The translations under genes were made by a program, and so were the position numbers. The notes under the pieces are model-generated. The model was given only the letters and a program-made list of their open reading frames with translations, ran no database searches and was not told the DNA's origin. From NCBI GenBank assembly GCA_018383815.1, contig JAHAWU010000009.1, positions 1 to 44,625 on the forward strand: 44,625 nucleotides of DNA. Direction: 5' to 3'. Below are positions 8,412 to 16,802 of the stretch, piece by piece (position 1 is the first letter of the stretch; each line of letters starts with the position of its first letter). The DNA is from Candidatus Jordarchaeia archaeon. GTDB lineage: Archaea; Asgardarchaeota; Jordiarchaeia; Jordiarchaeales; Jordiarchaeaceae.

Positions 8412-9845
8412 TTATTTTGCTCCTGGCATGTAAATGTATTCGTCCTCTGGTATTTCGGTTAGTCCCATCACCATGGGGTTCATTATGTTGTGTGGGTCAA
8501 ATACTCTTTTAATTCCACGCATAAGCTCAATTGTTTCTCCGTGTTCAAGCATTACAAGATGAGATTTAGCCTGTCCGAGGCCGTGCTCCGCAGTTAAAGT
8601 GCCCCCATATTTCTTTATTATGGATTCTGCCGCTTGCCTAGAAAACTTGGTGGCGGCCTCCCTCTCCTTAGGATCCTCTACATTAATTGCCGAGCCAAAA
8701 TGTACGTTTCCATCCCCAATGTGCCCCAAGGCTGCCATAAGCCTTTGTTCCTTGGCTGCCAAAGCTTTTATCTCCCTTACTGCTTGTGGTACCTGTGATA
8801 TGGGCACCGCGAAGTCCATGATGCTGCTTATGGCCATTTTTTCCCCTCTTATTTTTGCAAGCAAGTTTGCCAAAGTGTGTCTTAGATTCCAGAGTTCCTC
8901 TGTCCTCTTAGGATCTATAGATTGTATTACTTGCTTGGCTCCAAGTTTTTCGCAAATATTCCTAACTATATTTGCTTCGTCTCTTATTGCCTTTTGGTTG
9001 TTTCCATCAACCTCAATAAATAAAAGCGCTTCAGCTTGGGGGAGTTTTTCTTCCAGAAAGGAGTTCATAACCATGATGCAAAGGTCGTCCAGAATTTCCA
9101 TTGCTGAGGGCAAGATACCTGCATTTGTGATTTCTGTGGCTGCCTCCAAACTTTGATCAAATTTTTCGAAAACCGGAACTATCAGCGCGGCATACTTTGG
9201 TATTGGCGTTATCTTCAGTATGATTTCGGTGAACACTCCTAGGGTTCCCTCAGATCCTACCAGCAGCTTTGTCAGGTTGTAGCCCGAAGAGCTTTTCCAG
9301 ACACGCCCTCCGGTCCTGATAATTTTGCCTCCTGGCAGAACAACCTCCAAACCGAGAACATGGTCCACTGTGGCTCCATACTTTAATGCCCTTACTCCGC
9401 TGGCGTTGTTTCCCACCATTCCCCCCACAGTGCAGGCAATTGCGGAGCCTGGGTCTGGGGGGAAGCAGTAGCCATACTTTCTAAGTTCCTTATTTAGCTC
9501 TCCGTAGATTACTCCCGGTTGAACCACCGCAATTCTATCTTTGAGGCTGATCTCCAAGATTTTGTCCATTTTGACCATGTCCATTAGAATTCCATTTTTG
9601 TAGGCTAGGGATTGCCCCGCGGTACTTGTTCCCGCACCTCTAGGTGTAACTGGTATTCTGTTTTTGTCTGCGAATTTGAGGATTTCTGCAACTTCCTCCT
9701 TGTTTTCCGGCCGCACCACAGCCACTGGCACAGCTTTTAATTGTGATGCGTCCGAAGAGTAGGCCAAAAGTTCAACGGGATCTACGGTAACATCTTCTTC
9801 ACCCACAATGGGTGCAAGGGCTTTAAAAATCTCGTTCTGATCCAT
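8412..9845 (-). CDS. glcD: FAD-linked 2-hydroxyacid dehydrogenase, GlcD family (copy B)
   Basis: This is a full-length paralogue (477 residues) of copy A, with the same FAD-binding signature (TPRGAGTSTAGQSL, PPDPGSA, NNASG) and C-terminal motifs (GHIGDGNVHFGS, GGTLTAEHGLG). The substrate-side sequence differs in several places, for example EHGLGQAK instead of EHGTGVSK, so the two may prefer different hydroxyacids or form a heteromeric enzyme with the single GlcF. ATG at 9845 aligns with the start of copy A and lies eight bases after AGGTGG; GTG at 9857 is the longer option. It follows the second ThDP enzyme by about 40 bases and precedes copy A by about 150, so the ThDP enzyme, both GlcD genes and GlcF may be one transcription unit. 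Confidence 0.87.
   Translation of the reverse strand: MDQNEIFKALAPIVGEEDVTVDPVELLAYSSDASQLKAVPVAVVRPENKEEVAEILKFADKNRIPVTPRGAGTSTAGQSLAYKNGILMDMVKMDKILEISLKDRIAVVQPGVIYGELNKELRKYGYCFPPDPGSAIACTVGGMVGNNASGVRALKYGATVDHVLGLEVVLPGGKIIRTGGRVWKSSSGYNLTKLLVGSEGTLGVFTEIILKITPIPKYAALIVPVFEKFDQSLEAATEITNAGILPSAMEILDDLCIMVMNSFLEEKLPQAEALLFIEVDGNNQKAIRDEANIVRNICEKLGAKQVIQSIDPKRTEELWNLRHTLANLLAKIRGEKMAISSIMDFAVPISQVPQAVREIKALAAKEQRLMAALGHIGDGNVHFGSAINVEDPKEREAATKFSRQAAESIIKKYGGTLTAEHGLGQAKSHLVMLEHGETIELMRGIKRVFDPHNIMNPMVMGLTEIPEDEYIYMPGAK
9289..9515. repeat. Near-identical tract shared by the two glcD paralogues (copy B)
   Basis: This is the partner of 7703-7929. The few mismatches cluster in a short stretch around 9386-9395 (five) plus one at 9492, leaving two blocks of about 100 bases that are identical. 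Confidence 0.8.
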
Positions 9846-9884
9846 CAATTGACCCACCTCTCACCTCCTTAAAATAAAATTGGG

Positions 9885-11588
9885 TTATCCGCGTATTCCT
9901 CTTGTAGCCTTTTCTGCGTCTATGCCTCTTAGTCTTGAGCTCGCTTTTAGGTTTAATGGCGGAAATGCTGCGGGATCTATTTTTACATCTATTACCGCTG
10001 GTTTTCCACAGTCCATTGCGCTTTTCACAGTGTCGGCAATCTCACCTGGTTTCTCCACGGTCCAACCACATGCTCCGAAGTTTTCAGCTACCCTGGCAAA
10101 ACTGGGGTTGGTGTAATCGTTGCCGAAATCTGTTCCGAAGTTTACCTTTTGGAACATCTTGGGTGCAGCGTAACAGTTATTATTCATGATAATTGTTACC
10201 ACGTTGAAGCCGCATCTCACAGCGGTTTCCAAATCCATGATGGTCATCATAAAGTCTCCGTCTCCCACAAGACACACCACTGTTTCTTCGGGTTTAGCGG
10301 CCTTTGCACCTATCGCGGCGGGGAATGCGAAACCCATGGCTCCCAGATTAACTGAGCCAATGAAGGTTCTGGGATGAATTGTCTTTGTATAAGCAGTTAT
10401 GAACAAGCGATGAAGTCCAGCTCCAGAGACAATTATGGACTTTTTAGGAATAGTCTTTTGTACATCCCGAAGCAAACGCTGAGGCTTCACAGGTACACTT
10501 TCTGAATTTATATCTGCTCCCCAGATGGCGTTCCACTCCTCCTTCTTCTTTTTTATTTCTTCCACCCTTGAAGATGACTTTTTTACTGCTCCCTTGGAAT
10601 CAAGGATTTTTATCATCTCTTGAAGCACTGTTTTCGCGTCTCCCACTATGCCATAGTCACAGTGATAATTTTGACCTATTGATGAGGGATCAATATTGAT
10701 TTGAATGATATCCCCTTTTATTGGGGTTGTGAAGTTATATGTGGTCAGGGAAGAAATAGTACAACCCACTGCGAGGACGACGTCAGCCTCCTCCAGAGCA
10801 TCGTCAGCCACACTTATTCCCCCACACCAGCCACTTACTCCCAATGCTAAGGGGTGATCCTCTGGGAAGCATCCTCTGCCATTCTGGGTTGTTGTTACAG
10901 GTATCTGAAGCATCTCCGATATGGTTTTAAGCTCCTCTGAAGCATTAGACCATATTACTCCTCCGCCAGCCAAAATTACCGGTTTTTCGGCTTCTATCAA
11001 TCTATCCGTTGCTTCCTCAATAATTGAAGGGGAAACTATTTGCGAATCAACTCTAATTGGAAAATCTGGTTCCACCTCTCCTTCCTCATTGTATATATCC
11101 TCAGGCATCTCCACCATAACTGGTCCAGGTCTACCCGCTTTTGCCAAGTAAAAGGCATTATTGATAATCCTCGGAATGTCGTTTACACGCCCAATGCGTT
11201 GGCAGGATTTGGTATAGGGCTTAAGAACCGCAAACTGGTTGGCCTCACCGAAGATTTCGCGTCCAATAAGTTTCCTCTCCACTTGGCCTGCGAGCAGAAC
11301 GACTGGAGAGGAATCCCTATAAGCGTCGACTATACTAAGCACACCGTTTAACGTTCCAGGGCCAGAATGCATCTGGCAAACGCCGACCCTTCCGCTAGCA
11401 CGAGCGTAACCATCGGCCATGCTACCTGCGCACCGCTCATGACGCGCAACCACATACTTTATGCGATTCTCCGTGCTCAGTGCAGATAAAAATCCAGCAA
11501 CAGAAGTGCCACAAATCCCGAATACATATTCCACATCGTTTTCTACAAGTGCATCTACAATTGCCCTATTTCCCTTTACAGTAACCAT
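9885..11588 (-). CDS. ThDP-dependent enzyme of the acetolactate synthase family, second paralogue
   Basis: The 567-residue protein has the activating glutamate in RHERCAGSMADGYARA (about Glu51), a GPGTLNGVLS loop, GRPGPVMVEMPED in the linker region, and a Mg-ThDP motif running from GDGD near 442 to NN near 470. Overall layout matches acetolactate synthase, oxalyl-CoA decarboxylase and 2-hydroxyacyl-CoA lyase relatives. It is only distantly similar to the paralogue at 1423-3174, so the two probably catalyse different reactions. ATG at 11588 has TAGGAGG nine bases upstream and is preferred to TTG at 11591. It heads a probable operon with the GlcD pair and GlcF, which favours catabolism of a 2-hydroxy- or 2-oxoacid over branched-chain amino acid synthesis. 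That is inference from context. Confidence 0.85.
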   Translation of the reverse strand: MVTVKGNRAIVDALVENDVEYVFGICGTSVAGFLSALSTENRIKYVVARHERCAGSMADGYARASGRVGVCQMHSGPGTLNGVLSIVDAYRDSSPVVLLAGQVERKLIGREIFGEANQFAVLKPYTKSCQRIGRVNDIPRIINNAFYLAKAGRPGPVMVEMPEDIYNEEGEVEPDFPIRVDSQIVSPSIIEEATDRLIEAEKPVILAGGGVIWSNASEELKTISEMLQIPVTTTQNGRGCFPEDHPLALGVSGWCGGISVADDALEEADVVLAVGCTISSLTTYNFTTPIKGDIIQINIDPSSIGQNYHCDYGIVGDAKTVLQEMIKILDSKGAVKKSSSRVEEIKKKKEEWNAIWGADINSESVPVKPQRLLRDVQKTIPKKSIIVSGAGLHRLFITAYTKTIHPRTFIGSVNLGAMGFAFPAAIGAKAAKPEETVVCLVGDGDFMMTIMDLETAVRCGFNVVTIIMNNNCYAAPKMFQKVNFGTDFGNDYTNPSFARVAENFGACGWTVEKPGEIADTVKSAMDCGKPAVIDVKIDPAAFPPLNLKASSRLRGIDAEKATRGIRG

Positions 11589-11624
11589 CAATTTTAGCCT
11601 CCTAATCTTTAGTTATACACATTA

Positions 11625-11636
11625 CAATATAAAAAG
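11625..11636 (-). promoter_or_regulatory. TATA-like box of the ThDP-GlcD-GlcF gene group
   Basis: On the minus strand this reads CTTTTTATATTG, about 40 bases before the ATG at 11588. The position suits a short leader containing the GGAGG site at 11598-11602. Confidence 0.4.
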
Positions 11637-11822
11637 AATTATGCCAACTTCCCAAAAATAAAATCTCCTATCCCGTTTAATTGTCTCTATATATAGATAA
11701 TTTGAAAACAGTATTCGCCCCCTTGGAAACACCACAAATCCCTGTTTTTATCCTAATTCATAGGAAGACTAATATGCCTGATGTTCAAAATTGAATTAAA
11801 CCATCTTATGGAGGAAATTTTT

Positions 11823-13322
11823 ATGGACAAATTCCCTTGGTGGAACGAAACTCAAAAAAAGCTTGCAGATGAGGTAGAAGCCTTCGCAGACCAATACTAC
11901 CCAGACGCCGAAGAAGCCGCCTGGAGGAAACAAACTCCCTGGAAAGTTCTAAACGCCGTAAAAGAAAAAGGATGGTTCGGGGCACTAATCCCCAAAAGGT
12001 ATGGAGGAATGCGGGAGGAATTAGCAATAACAGGCGCCTGCATAATAAACGAGGGAATATCAAGACTAGGAGTAGTAGGAACAATATATGGAGGATCACA
12101 ATTCGGGGGAGTGCACCAGATTGAAACCTTCGGAACCGACGAGCAGCGTGAGAGATGGCTACCTGCAATGGCAACCGGCGAAAAAATAGGCGCAATATGC
12201 ATAACTGAACCACCAGTAGGTTCAGACGCGGCTGCGGTGGCAACAGAGGCTAAACTAGAGGGAGATTATTACATCATCAATGGTAAGAAAAGATTTACCA
12301 CGGGTCTGGGAATCGCAGACATATACATGTTATATGCTAGAACCAGCCAAGACCCCAAAGACAGAGCGGCGAACAGACACCTAACCGCATTCATTGTAGA
12401 AAAAGGCATGAAAGGATTCACGGTGGAAAAGATAAACGAACTATGCGGAGGAGACGGATTACTTAACGGGTACCTCAACCTAGACGAGGTAAAAGTGCCA
12501 GTAGGAAACCGCTTAGCTGGGGAGGGAGACGGCTGGACAATCATGATGTCCGGCTTAAACGTGGAGAGAACCATAGCCTCATCCCAACTACTCGGACAAA
12601 TGAAGGAATCAATAAGATTCGCCCACTTCCACTCACAAAGAAGAGTCCAATTCGACCAGCCCACAATGCTGGCCCAAACCAACCAGTTCAAGATAGCGGA
12701 CATGATAATGCGCCTCAAAACCTGCACACTACTCGTCTACTACGCAGCACACCTCCTAGACATTGGAGGAGGTGGCCCCTACGGACCAGTAATAGAAGCC
12801 ACAGCAGCAAAACTTATGACCTCCGAATCCTACGTGTGGACCTCAGCCAACGCCATGCAAGTAATGGGCGGAGATGGCTGGACACGCTTTTATCCAGTTG
12901 AAGCAGCATACAGGGCCTCCAAAGTAACAGAGATTGCCGCCGGGACAAGTGAAGTTATGCGCATGATACTCTATCGCCTGGGCACGAGGCTCATGGAAAA
13001 TGAGATAAAGCCTCCGCGGAGAGTTATTCATCCGGAACTTAAGGTTCCTCTCGACTATTTCGACAAGGTTCCCGACTCAGAAAAAATGAAAATAACTGAG
13101 GAAAGCGTACTCCAGGTACTTGCTGAGAACTACCGCGTAAACCCAGGATTGTACATGTCTCGCGAAGACCTTTTAATGTATTTGAAGGGAACCGAGGAAG
13201 AACTCGACGAAGTTCTTATGGAGCTGGAGGAAAAGAAGCTCGCGGTCCTAAGCAGAGACCGGAGGGGCGTCATTAAACTGCGAATGCCACCTACGCCGGC
13301 CTTAAGAAAGCCCACCCGCTAG
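11823..13322 (+). CDS. Acyl-CoA dehydrogenase-like flavoprotein with a winged-helix-like C-terminal extension
   Basis: The core is an acyl-CoA dehydrogenase: ICITEPPVGSD for FAD/substrate contact, the middle beta domain, and a C-terminal helical domain with QVMGGDGW. The usual catalytic glutamate in the I-Y-E-G-T loop is missing: the loop reads IAAGTSE, with Ala373. A glutamate in LNVERT (Glu248) sits where isovaleryl- and long-chain acyl-CoA dehydrogenases carry their base, so activity is probably kept. About 80 residues beyond the normal end (residues 418-490) look like a winged helix, with alternating helices and a final strand pair. The longest frame starts at 11781, but ATG at 11823 has GGAGG eight bases upstream and starts right at the domain, giving 499 residues. 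Two hydroxyacyl-CoA dehydrogenases downstream suggest acyl-CoA oxidation. The electron acceptor is unknown; no ETF genes are in the window. Confidence 0.85.
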   Translation: MDKFPWWNETQKKLADEVEAFADQYYPDAEEAAWRKQTPWKVLNAVKEKGWFGALIPKRYGGMREELAITGACIINEGISRLGVVGTIYGGSQFGGVHQIETFGTDEQRERWLPAMATGEKIGAICITEPPVGSDAAAVATEAKLEGDYYIINGKKRFTTGLGIADIYMLYARTSQDPKDRAANRHLTAFIVEKGMKGFTVEKINELCGGDGLLNGYLNLDEVKVPVGNRLAGEGDGWTIMMSGLNVERTIASSQLLGQMKESIRFAHFHSQRRVQFDQPTMLAQTNQFKIADMIMRLKTCTLLVYYAAHLLDIGGGGPYGPVIEATAAKLMTSESYVWTSANAMQVMGGDGWTRFYPVEAAYRASKVTEIAAGTSEVMRMILYRLGTRLMENEIKPPRRVIHPELKVPLDYFDKVPDSEKMKITEESVLQVLAENYRVNPGLYMSREDLLMYLKGTEEELDEVLMELEEKKLAVLSRDRRGVIKLRMPPTPALRKPTR

Positions 13323-13601
13323 AATATTATCAATACTATCCGAAATGGGTAAACATGGACGAGCTATTCTAAAAAACCGCACCTTCCCCTCTTTTTTTGG
13401 GATATCTACAGATAGGTAAAAGACGGTAGACATGAACGACTACGTCTCAATTATGATCATTGTCTCTGAAAAATGCCGAGGCACTTACCAAAATGAGAGA
13501 TAAATAGAGTGGATGTTACTCTCAGTTCTTTTATTTATTCTTCGTTAATATGTGAAAAATTTTCTACCATAGAATTAGGAGCTTACATGTTTAGCTACTT
13601 T

Positions 13602-15338
13602 TTATATGGTTTCTGGGTGCATCATTTTTTCCATCACGCTCTTATCTACCTGTTTCAGCTCCTCCTCTTTCTCTAATAACTTTCTGATCTTCTCGTCCAT
13701 GATTCTTTTTCGTTCCATTGCCAGTCTTTTCTCCTCTTCTCCCCTTTCTTTTTGTCTCGTGGCGTTGATAAAATCATCAACCCTTAAAATGGTGGTGGCG
13801 GTTTCGCTTGCGGCTTTAAATGCATGCTGTTTAACTTTATATGACTCCACCAACCTTTCCTCCACCACATCTTCAATCTCCCTTTTTGCAGCGTTGACTC
13901 CCAGATTTGTGAATCCATTAGTATGTCTGGATCTTAACTCCACTAAAACATTAATCGGATCCAGTCCCGCGTTGGTTGCGAGGGTCTTCGGAATAGCTTC
14001 CACGGCAGACGCAAAGGCCTCTATTGCCAGCTGTTCCCTTCCCTTAAATGTTCTTGAAAAGTCTCTTAATCTTCCAGCAATCTCCATTTCTATGGCTCCG
14101 CCACCCGCGATGATTTTTCCACACTCAATTGTAACAGCCACAGCTTTAAGGCTGGCTTTAATAATCCTCTCCAATTCCTCTACTACATGCTCTGTTCCCC
14201 CCCGGATTAGGATTGAGGTTGCTTTCGGGTTTTTGCAACGATCAATAAACAGCATCTCGTTACCCGAGATTTTTCTAAACTCCACCAAACCAGCTTCACC
14301 CAAGTCCCTTTCAGTTAACTCATTTATGCTTGACACGATTTTGCCCCCCGTGGCCTTCTCCAATCTTGCCATGTCCTTCTCTCCGGTCATGTCCAGAGCC
14401 ATTATCCCCTCCTCAGCAAAGCAGTTAAGTATCGATTCACTAATACGCTTACGGCAGAACAAAACTTGGGCACCAACACGTTTAACGTTCTCCACGACTC
14501 CCCTGTTAAATTCCTTCTCCCCCTCAATGAATTCTTTCAGTTGCTCAGGCGTCTTAATTAAATATTCTTTTCTCCAATCCATGTTTTTTCGCGTGAAGGG
14601 TTCAAGTGAGCATTTAAGTAGGGCAATTTTGGCATTCTCCACCCTCCAAGGCATTCTTGGATGAGGTCTTCCTTTATATATGATTAATCCATTCATTAAT
14701 TCCGAATCGTTCAGGCTTCCTCCGCCTTTTTTAGTGAAGTCAACATTATCTAAATTTACAATTATTTTGCCCAAATTCTCCTCCGCAACACGTTTAGCAG
14801 CAATGACAACGATGTCAGCAAGTCTGTTCTGCAAATCCATAGCTATTCTGCTTCCTATAACCATTCGCGCAACATTTTTCAATGCTTCATCGTCTTCGAT
14901 GGACACTGGTTTCGATAGGAGTTCTAAAATCTCCAAAGTCTTCCTGGTAGCTTCCTCATACCCCTTAATTATAACTGTGGGATGAATATTTTGATCCAGC
15001 AACTTCCCTGCTTCCTTCAGCAGTTCAGCTGCAAGTATTACTACGGTCTTCGTTCCATCACCAGCTATAGTATATTGTGTCTTCGCAGCATCTATGAGAA
15101 TTCTAGCTATAGGGTGTGTAACATTTAATTTCTCCAGTGTTGTCTTTCCCTCACTTGTAATCACCACATCTCCAGTAGCGGTGACTAGCATTTTGCTCAT
15201 TCCCTTAGGTCCCAGCATCGTTTTCAGAATCTCGGAAATCACGGTTGCAACCATAATGCTTGTTCTTCTAGCCTCCTCATGTCTAATACGATCCCTAGAC
15301 AAAGTCGACGTTGGACGGCTAGTTAGTGTTGCGGCCAT
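13602..15338 (-). CDS. Group II chaperonin (thermosome/CCT-like) subunit with altered ATPase residues
   Basis: The 578-residue protein aligns over its full length with thermosome subunits: LGPKGM near the N-terminus, AGDGTKT, the apical segment ending in CKNPKATSILIRGGTEHVVEE, and the equatorial C-terminal half (AGGGAIE, NAGLDPI). Three nucleotide-site positions differ from the norm. The TNDG loop reads TSEG (Glu63, at the GroEL Asp52 position). The GDGTTT loop reads GDGTKT (Lys97). The catalytic aspartate equivalent to GroEL Asp398, usually in (T/E)DSL or (E)DAI, is Ala395 in KASLKAV. The protein may therefore bind nucleotide but hydrolyse it poorly or not at all. The C-terminus lacks the GGM tail. 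ATG at 15338 has GAGG eight bases upstream, preferred to GTG at 15347. It is a lone gene between fatty-acid genes. Confidence 0.92.
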   Translation of the reverse strand: MAATLTSRPTSTLSRDRIRHEEARRTSIMVATVISEILKTMLGPKGMSKMLVTATGDVVITSEGKTTLEKLNVTHPIARILIDAAKTQYTIAGDGTKTVVILAAELLKEAGKLLDQNIHPTVIIKGYEEATRKTLEILELLSKPVSIEDDEALKNVARMVIGSRIAMDLQNRLADIVVIAAKRVAEENLGKIIVNLDNVDFTKKGGGSLNDSELMNGLIIYKGRPHPRMPWRVENAKIALLKCSLEPFTRKNMDWRKEYLIKTPEQLKEFIEGEKEFNRGVVENVKRVGAQVLFCRKRISESILNCFAEEGIMALDMTGEKDMARLEKATGGKIVSSINELTERDLGEAGLVEFRKISGNEMLFIDRCKNPKATSILIRGGTEHVVEELERIIKASLKAVAVTIECGKIIAGGGAIEMEIAGRLRDFSRTFKGREQLAIEAFASAVEAIPKTLATNAGLDPINVLVELRSRHTNGFTNLGVNAAKREIEDVVEERLVESYKVKQHAFKAASETATTILRVDDFINATRQKERGEEEKRLAMERKRIMDEKIRKLLEKEEELKQVDKSVMEKMMHPETI

Positions 15339-15762
15339 CTTCACCACCTCATTTAGGCAACTAAAAATCCAGCCTAAGAACAGTCCAGAACCAGATTAAA
15401 CTAAACTAATAAAAATGGCACATACTTATTTATCTTCCCATCAGTTTTACCTGTCCTCACACTAAGGCATTTTTGCGCTAAAAATAAAGAGATCGCTATT
15501 TCCACTGTGATGATCTCCCACGTTACAAACTAGGCTAATAACTTTAACCCATAAATAAGCTTCTAATATTTTTCTAAAAAAGGTCACCTTATAAACAATC
15601 GATGAGTATATGGAATGGATTGAAGGATTTTTAATTGATGTCACGAAATAAATGTCAAAATTTAAATTCTCTTAACCTCCATCTTAATACTAGGTGGACT
15701 GGGCGGCTTGTGAATAGCTCGCAATACAAATTTGTCAATTCAAAAGATTATAGGAGGCTGAT
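15339..15762. other. Intergenic region between divergent thermosome and hydroxyacyl-CoA dehydrogenase genes
   Basis: About 420 bases of AT-rich sequence between divergent genes. It should hold both promoters: AT-rich, TATA-like stretches occur around 15400-15437 for the thermosome (minus strand), and TAGGAGG at 15751-15757 is the ribosome binding site for the plus-strand gene. A GTGATGA at about 15506 resembles a C box but has no matching D box. I see no tRNA, repeat array or convincing small gene. Confidence 0.5.
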
Positions 15763-16674
15763 ATGTTGAGTAAGGAAATTAAAGTAGTTGCTATGATTGG
15801 TGCTGGATGGATGGGAAAACAGATTTCATCTTGGGTGGCGACCAAGGGTTACGCTGTACGCATTTATGACGTTAGCCCCAAGGCCCTCAAGGCTGCAAAG
15901 GAATTTGTGACCCAGACAGTTGAACTCACCTTCATGTCGCCAGAAGATAAAGGAAAGCTGCAAGAAATTCTGGGGAAAATCACTTATCACGATAAACTCG
16001 CTGAATCAGTTAGGGATGCAGACCTAATAATAGAGGCAGTACCTGAAAACCTAGATTTAAAGAGGGAAGTTTTCTCAGAAATAGATAAATTAGCCCCACC
16101 CCACGCAATTATCGCCACTAACAGTTCCTCAATTCCAGTTTCAAAAATTGAGGATGCCGTTAAACGAAAAGATAAGGTGCTGAACATCCACTTCTACGCC
16201 CCCATATACCAGAGACCCATGGTGGACATCATGAGGGGAACCAGAACTAGTGACGAAACATTCGAGATGGGCAAGGCGTGGATTGAAAGCATAGATTGTG
16301 TTCCCCTAGTGGTGAAAAAGGAGTGCCTGGGCTTCGTGTTCAACAGAGTGTGGCGGGCAGTGAAAAAGGAGTGCCTGAAAATCTGGGCTGGGGGATACGC
16401 AGACTTCAGGGACGTTGACCGTGGATGGAGAATATTCACAGGCATGAACATGGGACCATTCGCATTAATGGACGCAGTAGGCCTAGATGTGGTTTACGAT
16501 ATTGAAATGTCCTACTACAATGAGAGCGGCAACCCCGACGACAAACCACCAAAAGCTCTAAAGGACATGATCGATAGAGGAGAGCTAGGGATGAAGTCTG
16601 GAAAAGGTTTCTATGACTGGAAGGGCCCCCTCGATTTCACATCTCCAGAGTTTATTAAGCCCAAGAAGAAATAA
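15763..16674 (+). CDS. 3-hydroxyacyl-CoA dehydrogenase family protein (first copy)
   Basis: The 303-residue protein has an N-terminal NAD-binding motif (MIGAGWMGKQI), the TNSSSIPVS segment, and the family's catalytic-histidine region, here NIHFYAPIYQRPMVDIM with His143. The usual partner glutamate (LVEV) is an aspartate in MVDIM (Asp154), and the usual HFFNP reads HFYAP. The C-terminal dimerisation domain has FVFNRVWRA and ends in GMKSGKGFYDW, typical for the family. It should interconvert 3-hydroxyacyl- and 3-oxoacyl-CoA with NAD(H), the third step of beta-oxidation, though the altered dyad may mean another hydroxy substrate. A strong GGAGG site lies five bases before the ATG. A hairpin terminator follows, before the second paralogue. 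Confidence 0.88.
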   Translation: MLSKEIKVVAMIGAGWMGKQISSWVATKGYAVRIYDVSPKALKAAKEFVTQTVELTFMSPEDKGKLQEILGKITYHDKLAESVRDADLIIEAVPENLDLKREVFSEIDKLAPPHAIIATNSSSIPVSKIEDAVKRKDKVLNIHFYAPIYQRPMVDIMRGTRTSDETFEMGKAWIESIDCVPLVVKKECLGFVFNRVWRAVKKECLKIWAGGYADFRDVDRGWRIFTGMNMGPFALMDAVGLDVVYDIEMSYYNESGNPDDKPPKALKDMIDRGELGMKSGKGFYDWKGPLDFTSPEFIKPKKK

Positions 16675-16692
16675 TACTCTTTGGAGGACTTT

Positions 16693-16722
16693 GGAAAGGG
16701 AAACCATACCCTTTCCCCTTTT
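16693..16722 (+). terminator. Hairpin with T-tail after the first hydroxyacyl-CoA dehydrogenase
   Basis: GGAAAGGG (16693-16700) and CCCTTTCC (16709-16716) form a perfect 8-bp stem with an 8-base loop, followed by CCTTTT. It lies 20 bases after the stop codon and would separate the two hydroxyacyl-CoA dehydrogenase genes into different transcripts or attenuate read-through. Confidence 0.55.
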
Positions 16723-16802
16723 AGAAACATTAAGGTGCCTAAGTGGGAATAAATGAATTTGGTTGGGCTTCTTTTTTATGAATTAGTTAGGAAAGATGTG
16801 TT

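Noticed and set aside
13606-14664. A 352-residue open frame opposite the thermosome gene
   Set aside because: It is the antisense shadow of a clearly recognisable thermosome; its translation is Ser/Leu-rich without any motif.
15504-15515. A second GTGATGA that could be a C box
   Set aside because: No CTGA box follows within a usual guide-RNA length; chance match in AT-rich sequence.
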